DNA of 64,000 nucleotides from Excoecaria cochinchinensis (Eukaryota > Streptophyta > Magnoliopsida > Malpighiales > Euphorbiaceae), in the NCBI GenBank assembly GCA_947683425.1, contig CANTUQ010000081.1:6072501-6136500 (forward strand), in the 5' to 3' direction. Each line of letters begins with the position of its first letter. Position 1 is the first letter of the stretch. A program made the translations under genes and the position numbers. The notes below the pieces were generated by a model, which was not told where the DNA came from, did no database searches, and was given only the letters and a program-made list of their open reading frames with translations. This document shows, piece after piece, positions 56,970-64,000 of this stretch.

Positions 56970-58551
56970 TGTTAGCGTATTTCTACATGCTAATTCCGCA
57001 AGTATACGGTGTATCGATTATAGTACAAAATATGTCGATCCCACGAGGAATGTGATTAATATTACACACTATTACTACTCAATTTTAATCTTATTTACAA
57101 TGATCATTAAATTGTGAGTTAAATCTAAACTACTCTATCATATAAACTAATTAAACCTAGTTCATGTTAATCAAAGAAGACAAAACATATAATTAAGAAT
57201 TAACAATTAACAATTATAAAACTTAATTCCACCATTATAATATAAATTTAATCTCTTAAGCAAGCCAAGTTGGAATATAGTTCCAATTTACTCTCTTGAC
57301 ATAAATTTGAGTGCCTAAAACAAGCAATTAAACTTCTAACTCATAATTCCCATTAATGAATTAGAGAGTTCCAATTACATATTTTAAGAATAATCACCAA
57401 CCTATAGCAACTATCTAACACTATGATCTCTCAAATAATGCTTCGATAATGAACTTCTATTAGATTTAAGTAAGAATTTATCTCTCGACTAAATACTTAC
57501 CTATAATGATCATGCATCAAATAATAATAGAAAATTCTACATTAAAAGACTACTAGCATAGATGGAAATAGAAAATAACAGAAATATGATTCAATCTCCA
57601 TTAAATAAAATTCATTTAATGACAGAGAAGAAATAATAGATAAGAGTAACAAGAAAGAAATCTTTTAACCCTTTTCTCAAACCCCTGTAAAAATTCTTCT
57701 TCTCCTTGGTCTCCTTCTTCAAAACATGAAAAAAAACTAAGAACTTTTAACTACAGAGCTTATAGAAAATAAACAATATTTAACTTGTAATAAATCCTCT
57801 CTAAAATTACAGTTGAGATACAAATTTATAGAATTCCAAAAGTTGTGTTCCCTCCTTTAAATAGTTGCAAATATTGGTGATGAGATATGCCCTTTCTGAT
57901 GACTTTTGAAGAAAAACTGTCCCAACGGATAGTTTTGTTGCTCTCGCGATAGAATACGGATTGCCTTTTCTTTCTTTTCTTTCTTTCTTCTTTTCTCTTC
58001 CTTCTCTCTGGTCTCTCTCTGGCCATTCACAACTCATGATCCCCTTTCAGGAGTTATGAACGCTTGCGTGTGTCGTGTGTTTGCTCACGTTTCGTGCTCT
58101 GCCTCCCTTCCTTCTCTCGCTCTTTCTTTTCTCGCTGGTTTCTCTGCATCTTCACAAGTCGTGATCTCTTTTCATGACTCGTGCTCCTACTCCTTTTCTT
58201 CGGCAGCTTTTCCTTTTGTTTGCACACATTCACGAATCGTGTTCCTCTTTCACGACTTGTGCTCTTCTGCTCTCCTTCATTCTGCTTGTGCTCATCTTCC
58301 ATATGCATGCTTCTTCACGAGTCACTCCTCCCTTCACGAGTCATGTTCCACAATCATGACTCGTGCACATCCATTTAATCTTCTCTGCTTTATTCGTGTA
58401 TCTTTTCCTCCATTTCACCCAGAACTAACTACAAAACACGAACCATACGTAAAATTAATAATTAACATGAAAAATTCATATATTCGCATATTTAGCTTCT
58501 TAAACTCACACCAAATATACACTAAATAATGCGTCAATTAGGCACTTATCA
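56970..58551 (-). mobile_element. A1 3' LTR
   Basis: 1582 bp. Between 58060 and 58370 it carries many CACGACTCGTG-type palindromes in CT-rich sequence; the ORFs at 58056-58529 are readings of these. CTTTCTTTCTTC tracts lie at 57965-58015. The opposite end (56970-57100) aligns with the partial 5' LTR with roughly 90% identity by eye. Confidence 0.9.
58060..58370. repeat. CACGACTCGTG palindrome cluster in A1 LTR
   Basis: About eight copies or variants of TTCACGA-N-TCGTG, such as CACAAGTCGTGA, TCATGACTCGTG, CACGAATCGTG and CACGAGTCATG. They are spaced 15-50 bases apart in both senses. The same word recurs in the A1 internal region at 61335-61560. Confidence 0.8.
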
Positions 58552-59640
58552 AATTCCCCCACACTTAAACTTTTCTTGTCCTCAAGCAAGAAAAAATAGT
58601 AGGAAAATTTTCAAACAAATATAAACTAAGTAAATCATATTATACAGCATTGTTCATAAAGCATATCACAAAAGAAATCAAATACCTCACATACTCAAAA
58701 TATCAGTTAATCAAATTTTAAAACATGTATTGAAAATTTAACAAGCCACCAAACTTTACTCATTCCAACATCAAGATTACAGAGTCCCAAAACTAAACAT
58801 GCTTCAAAGAGAGAATATTGATCATAAACTTTAAAATTCTAAATTTACTAGCTGCCTTTTAGGATAATTTGTAAGCACACTTACCCTTAATCCAATCTCA
58901 TGGCATTTTTGGACTTTTCAATTCATTTTGCTCTTTTATACTTTTTTTTATTTTCTTTTTTTATTTTAATTTAAACATAGTATATTTTTAATTTTTATAC
59001 CATGAATGGCAAGAGAATATAGTATGGGTGCGTTTTACGCTCCATTTCATACATTTTTGCAATTTTGGATATACATCTTGCTCTTTTTATTTTTATGAAT
59101 TTAGTGGGTGCATTTTATGTTCCATCCCACTTTATTTTTAAGTCCTCATCCATTATTGAAAAGAAATAAGGGAAGTATTATGGCTATAGTTTCCCTAGGC
59201 CACTAGAACCCTAAAATTTTAAATTAAATGAGCAAATTCTAACTTTAAAACATAGTTAGTAAAGAAACTAAATAATCTAAAATGTTGCAAGAAGTAAAAG
59301 AAAATAACTTGAAAAACTTAAAACACATGCTAAAAATTTTGAAAGACTAATACATTGAGTATAAGAGTCAAATACACTTAACAACCTATATAATATACCA
59401 TTTTAACAATGCCTTATAATAAAACTCACTAAAAATCCTAATTGAAAAATAAATTCACACAAACAACTAACATATAAAACATACTAACAAAAACTCATCA
59501 AACACAAACAAACTTATAAACATACTCACTCCCCCACATTTAGAACCAACATTGTCCTCAATGTGAAGAAATGACATAAAAATAAACAAGAAAAACAAAG
59601 ATAAAATAAAAGTAAGAAAAATCAAGAAAAACTCCTCTAA
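58552..59640 (-). other. A1 polypurine tract and 3' noncoding region
   Basis: Next to the LTR stands the polypurine tract (reverse of AATTCCCCCACACTT, 58553-58567). A second CTCCCCCACATTTAG-like copy lies near 59528-59542. The region between is AT-rich, with a degenerate direct repeat GTGGGTGCRTTTTAYG (59025 and 59105). No gene is seen. Confidence 0.65.
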
Positions 59641-60783
59641 TTATGGTGAAGGTGGAGGAGAAGGAACCGCATAACCAGCTTGAGCAATGAATGTATCCAC
59701 CTTATGCTCAAGCCTCCTTTACCGTCTAGCCATAAAAGAAAGCTGATCTTGCATAGAGGACTGGTTCTGTAAAATCTGCTCAAGCATTGCTGGCACATTA
59801 GAGGAAGAAGACCCCACAGCAGGTGCAGCAGGCACATCTGGAATAGCTTCATCTCCACTACCCTCATCATCACTGGCTTCCTCTTGAGGAGCAGAGGATC
59901 CTGCAAGATCCCTCCAACAAGACCATGATTGTGGTGGAATTTTTTGAAATGAATTATTGAAAACCTCTCCACGCACAACTAAATGTTTAGTGAAATAAAC
60001 ACAAGGACGGTCTCTATGATAGGCACTAAGATCAATATCTACATTTCTTGCAATAATAGAAATAATGTGCCCATGTGTGATAGGTGAATCATGTTTATTA
60101 GCACAATTCAACAACTGATTAACAACACAATAAGACCAACGTACATCCTTGCCCTTATGCACACACCACATCAAAAATAATTCATGAGCAAAAACTCTAT
60201 TAAACTCAAACCTGTTAAAAACTAAAGAAGCTAAAATCTTATGCAAAATCCAGTATTTTAAATAATTTATGAACATAGATTTAGTATCTCTAGATCTATA
60301 GGGTGTTTGTAAACTAGTTAAAAATGACCAAAATGCATTAGGTTTAAAGGATTTAGGTGGGTCAAATAAACCAGCTTGTGAAAGCCCAAACATTCAATTC
60401 ATCACAAAATATGTCAAAGTATGTGCCTTTCCATCCAATCTAAAATCTAACCAGTGTTCATTATCCTCATTCTTTTGCAAAGTAGTGTAAAATTCTAAGA
60501 TTAAGTTAGGATAAATATTTTCATGCATGTCGGCAAACCTCAGGAAACCACAATTTGATAATATCTCATTAATAAAATCTGACATTCCTACTTATTCAAG
60601 AAAAGAGACTGGAAAATATTTACATTGCAAAAATGGGCGATCATGAAGGGCAAGAAATCTACTACCTTCATCCACAGAAAAGATGGGAAAATTAGCACCA
60701 AAGGTGGAAGATATATCTCCCTGTTCACCCTCCTGTTGTGCTTGTTCAATTCTTGAAGATGAGGGATTCTTTGTTCTTACCAT
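59641..60783 (-). pseudogene. Athila ORF-1-like protein, three in-frame stops
   Basis: One continuous minus-strand frame of 381 codons beginning MVRTKNPSSSR at 60783 and ending PSPPPSP at 59641. It resembles the ORF specific to Athila elements (Pfam ATHILA ORF-1): an N-terminal S/T/Q-rich lead; LILEFYTTLQKNED; a FRLDGKAHTLTYF phrase followed by GLFDPPKSFKP; a central helical part; and an acidic, P/A/S-rich tail. Stops stand at 60592-60594, 60394-60396 and shortly after 59720 (TAA after SFMARR). No frameshift is needed. The protein's function is not established; the position after pol in relatives led to an envelope-like proposal, but I see no clear signal peptide here. Confidence 0.8.
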
Positions 60784-61831
60784 TTTGTGTAAATAAAATA
60801 GAGATTACAAGAAGACAGAAAGTAAAAGGAAAATATTCAAGAGATGAAACTGCTGTCGAAGGTATTGGATTTTATTTGTGAAAGAATACCGAATGAAGCA
60901 AGGAAAAATGAAAATGAAATGAAACTAAAAGAAACAGAATATTGGCTTTGAAGGGAACTTACTACGAAGAGAAATGACAGTGGCTAAAGCATGAATGAGA
61001 ACTCGGGAAAAAGGAAGAAAGAAAGAAGATGAAGGGTTGAAGAATGTGTGCAACTCATGAAGTAGAATGCGAGAAAGGAAAGAATAAAAATGAGAGGTAA
61101 AAGTGAAACGTTAGGTGAATACGAAAAGGCACAACATTTATAGAGTTATGGTTTTGAAACAAAATGCCCCTGTTCTAATTTCTTAGTTTTGTGTTTTTAG
61201 GGTTTAAGGTTAATATAACGTAAGTTAATTGAAATTAAGACATATTAATCTAAGGAGAAAGAAAATTAATCAAATTAAAAGTAAATAAAACAAATTAACT
61301 TACTGCAAAATCGACTCAAACTCCCCCGCTTCACGCTGCACGAGTCGTGAATCATCAGCATGACTCATGCAGCTCCTTGCTTACCTAGGCCAAATCTGCA
61401 CGACTCGTGAACTGCATCACGAGTCGGACAAAACTGGGAAGCAGTACCTTCTGTTGTGAGCGCGATGCACATCGTGGTCACGACAGAAGCATCGCCTTCA
61501 GCCAAGGACACGAGTCGGACGCCAGCTCACGACTCGTGACCTATGAGTGTGACTCGTGCTGAATATAAGGTCATGCATTCTGTCGCGATCGTGATGCACG
61601 TCGCGCTCGCGACAGAATAAATGTTGATTTCTTTTTTAATATTAACAATAAATAAAACAACACCTAATCTTACTATTTTGACCTATGGAACAAAAACAAC
61701 GTTTGTTAGTAATATAAAAATCCACAATATAAAATTAAATTAACAAATTGACATGCAATAACTTAAAAGAACATAAAACACATATAGAAAGAAAATCTAT
61801 TTAAGCAACATAAATAAAAGACCTTAAAATA
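60784..61831 (-). other. A1 spacer where pol is missing
   Basis: About 1 kb between gag and the Athila ORF. It holds an AT-rich segment (60790-61300), the palindrome cluster 61335-61620 and another AT-rich segment. No trace of RT, RNase H or integrase was found in any frame. Confidence 0.7.
61335..61620. repeat. Mixed palindrome cluster in A1 internal region
   Basis: It contains CACGACTCGTGA words as in the A1 LTR and two long GTCGCGA-type hairpins. The better one (61577-61618) pairs 18-base arms, ATTCTGTCGCGATCGTGA with its near complement, around a TGCACG loop with two mismatches. The GTCGCGA word is the one found in V1, V4, V6 and V7. Confidence 0.8.
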
Positions 61832-63196
61832 CTAGGATTTCATGTGCTCCCTAGGATTTTCTTCTGTATTACTTGGAAGACAACCTAAACTTCTTGATTG
61901 TAATGAACTTGCTATTTGTCCCAATTTAAACTCAAGATTATTAATGGATCAAGCATGATTTTTAGTAATTTGATCAATTTTTTCCTCAAGCTTCTTTTGG
62001 TTCTCATCTTGGGAGCTAATCTTAAAATTAATCTCCTCAATAAATTTATCACTTTTCCCTTCAAATACTCTAAATCTATCTTGTGGTTGTTGGAAACCTA
62101 CACTTCTATTTTGGTTATTACTATTATTTGCCCATGAAAGATTAGGATGGCTTCTCCAACCAGGATTCTAAGTATTAGAATATGGATTGCCACATCCTTG
62201 GCCTTGAATAAAATTCACTGGTTCCGCTTTACTAGCCAATCCTAAATTGCAATTTTCACTAATATGACCTTGTTGACCACACATAGTGCATCCATTTGAA
62301 TGACTTCCCCCCATTCTTAGGCTATTAACATTATGTGTCAATGCCTCCACTTGGGCTTGCAATACTACAATAGAATCTATTCAATGGACCCCCCTAGCAT
62401 TAGAATTAGATTCCCTTACTCTTTTGGTTGGCCACATACAATTGTTCATGGCCATCTCTTCTAGCAACTCAAAGGCAAGTTCTATTGTTTTCCTCATCAA
62501 AGAGCCACCAGCTGCAGCATCACTAGTCCCTCTAGTTGTGGGATTCACTCCATTATAAAAAGTTTGCATTAACAATTCCCTTGGAAGGTTGTGGCGAGGA
62601 CAGCTTCTCTGCAATTCTTTAAACCTCTCCCAAGCTTCATATAAAGATTCATTATCATGCTGCACAAATGTTGTGATATCTTTTATAATTTTTGCAGTTT
62701 TGGCTAGACGAAAGTATTTAGATAAAAATGCTTGGGCCAATTGGTCCCAAGTGGTAATAGATCCTCTAGTTAGGGAATTCAACCAAGCCTTGGCTTTATC
62801 CTTCAAAGTGAAAGGAAAAAGCCTAAGCTTAATTGCATCAGCCGAAACTCCATTAATTTTAAAAGTATCACATATTTACAAGAAATTTGCCAAATGAGCA
62901 TTGGGATCCTCATTTGCCAAACCATAAAACTGAATGCTATTTTGAATCATTTGCAAAAGAGATAGTTTTATTTCAAATTAGTTAGCATTTATCGTAGGCC
63001 TTACCACACCTTGTTGAGCACCACTCAATGCAGGTGTAGAAAAATCCATCAACCTTGGTGGATTCTCCTCTTCAGCAATAATTGGTCTCTTATTCTTATT
63101 TTTCTTTTTGTTGGATTTCCGATTACTTGACAAAAACCTCTCTATTTCAGGATTCAAAGGTTCAAGCTCTTCTTGAAAACTTTTTGTACTAGGCAT
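61832..63196 (-). pseudogene. Athila gag, five in-frame stops, no frameshift
   Basis: One frame of 455 codons from MPSTKSFQEELE (63196) to NTEENPREHMKS (61832). Order: basic N-terminus with KSNKKKNKNK; capsid phrases LRLFPFTLKDKAKAWLNSL, TTWDQLAQAFLSKYF and ESLYEAWERFKELQR; LLEEMAMNN; a CX2CX4HX4C zinc knuckle CTMCGQQGHISENC (62270s); then NPYSNT; and a C-terminal coiled-coil with NLEFKLGQIASSLQSR. Stops at 62978-62980, 62876-62878, 62381-62383, 62168-62170 and 61949-61951. The reading frame is otherwise kept along its whole length, which points to decay by point mutation only. Gag would package the element RNA. Confidence 0.9.
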
Positions 63197-63303
63197 GAAC
63201 TATCAAATCCTGTAAAAACAACACAAAACAAAACTAATTAAATATTGTAATCTAAAATCATAAATCAAGATTCATAATGGCAATAAATAATCATTCACTC
63301 CTC

Positions 63304-63316
63304 GGCAACGGCGCCA
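63304..63316 (-). promoter_or_regulatory. Primer binding site of A1
   Basis: Minus strand TGGCGCCGTTGCC, separated from the LTR end (GTTAACA) by AGTTTT. It matches the usual Athila/Tat primer site for tRNA-Asp. Confidence 0.85.
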
Positions 63317-63322
63317 AAAACT

Positions 63323-64000
63323 TGTTAACGTATTTCTACGTGCTAATTTCGCAAGTATACGGTGTACCGGTTATAGTATAAAAGATGTCGATCCCACGAG
63401 GAATGTGATTATATTACACACAATTACTACTCAATTTTAATCTTGTTTACAATGATCATTAAATTGTGAGTTAAATCTAAACTACTCTATCATATAAACT
63501 AATTAAACCTAGTTCATGTTAATCAAAGAAGACAAAACATATAATGGAAAATTAACAATTATAAAACTTGATTCCACCATTATAATATAAATTTCATCTC
63601 TTAAGCAAGCCAAGTTGGAATATAGTTCCAATTTACTCTCTTAACATAAATTAGAGTGCCTAAAACCTACAATTAAACTTCTAACTCACAATTCTCATTA
63701 ATGAATTAGAGAGTTCCAATTACATATTTTAAGAATAATCACCAACGTATAGCAACTATCTAACATTAGGATCTCTCAAATAATGCTTCGATAATGAACT
63801 TCTATTAGATTTAAGTAAGAATTTATCTCTCGACTAAATACTTACCTATAATGATCATGCATCAAATACTAATTGAAAATTCTACATTAAAAGACTACTA
63901 GCATAGATTGAAATAGAAAATAACAAAAATATAATTCAAGCTCCATTAAATAAAATTCATTTAATGACAGAGAAGAAATAATAGATAAGAGTAATGAGAA
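63323..64000 (-). mobile_element. A1 5' LTR, partial
   Basis: The first 678 bases on the plus strand align with 56970-57645 of the 3' LTR, with scattered substitutions and small indels. The remainder lies outside the window. Confidence 0.92.

Larger units (their letters stand above)
56970..64000 (-). mobile_element. A1: Athila-like element, no pol, runs off the window
   Basis: A minus-strand Ty3/gypsy element of the Athila group. LTRs begin TGATAAGTGCC and end GCTAACA (read on the minus strand). The PBS TGGCGCCGTTGCC fits the 3' end of plant tRNA-Asp, and the polypurine tract is AAGTGTGGGGGAATT. The internal region of 4.77 kb holds gag and the Athila-specific ORF with about 1 kb between them; RT, RNase H and integrase are missing altogether. 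It is inserted in the T3 5' LTR; CTAGT (56965-56969) is the probable target duplication, but its partner lies beyond the window. Confidence 0.9.

Noticed and set aside
58056..58529. 157-residue ORF on the plus strand
   Set aside because: It reads the CT-rich palindrome cluster of the A1 LTR, and other frames are equally open. No recognisable domain.
59637..59978. 113-residue ORF on the minus strand
   Set aside because: It is a shifted-frame shadow of the Athila ORF, which explains the region in its own frame.
58552..64000. Endogenous pararetrovirus or virus-derived insertion
   Set aside because: The PBS, polypurine tract, LTR ends and gag are those of Athila retrotransposons; no movement protein or coat protein is seen.

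Overview
This window reads as repeat-rich nuclear DNA from a flowering plant with a large genome. I recognise no host gene, tRNA, rRNA, CRISPR array or bacterial signal. Almost every base can be assigned to LTR retrotransposons of three plant Ty3/gypsy lineages, nested in each other, plus one satellite-like array and one Mutator-type MITE. The short ORFs that are not retroelement remnants are chance readings of GC-rich patches or of T-rich and CT-rich tracts. Every recognisable coding region is broken, so nothing here looks able to move by itself.

Names used below: T = Tat/Ogre-like elements (LTR begins TGTAGACACC, PBS with TGGCGACTCC); V = LTRs that begin TGTAACACCC and end GGTGTTACA (Tekay/Del-like chromoviruses, lineage tentative); A = an Athila-like element.

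Layout. 1-7463: T1, of which only the 3' end lies in the window: a roughly 180-copy, 23-26 bp array (1-4408), a short 3' tail, and the 3' LTR (5015-7463). 7464-17999: the end of a V element, with a gag/protease remnant, a polypurine tract and the 3' LTR V1. V1 is interrupted by solo LTR V2 (minus strand), itself interrupted by a solo T LTR; V1 also carries a 435-bp MITE with a 9-bp target duplication. 18125-33909: T2, a structurally complete 15.8-kb Tat-like element with two ~2.96-kb LTRs and a matching CATAG duplication, but decayed gag and pol and long 3' tandem arrays. T2 sits inside a minus-strand V LTR (V3). 34540-42689: V4, a solo LTR with a same-family LTR V5 inserted in opposite orientation. 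42833-48695: V6 (minus strand, truncated), interrupted by V7. 48696-51440: the tail of another V element with its 3' LTR V8. 51441-56964: T3, a truncated minus-strand Tat-like element with a decayed ORF. 56970-64000: A1, a minus-strand Athila-like element with gag and the Athila ORF but no pol, running off the window.

The most interesting signal is not a gene. All V LTRs that can be read through share one architecture: a candidate 5' splice site about 430-560 nt into the LTR; a cluster of GC-rich palindromes; a closed module (outer stem GTGGATA/TATCCAC) holding a string of short hairpins whose stems change together from copy to copy; and then a conserved double hairpin that ends in a candidate 3' splice site. 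This suggests a long structured leader, probably an intron, inside the LTR. The T LTRs carry GC-rich palindrome patches upstream of a TATA box, and in T2 this patch differs strongly between two LTRs that are otherwise about 93-96% identical in stretches compared by eye. Similar palindrome words recur in the unrelated V and A lineages.
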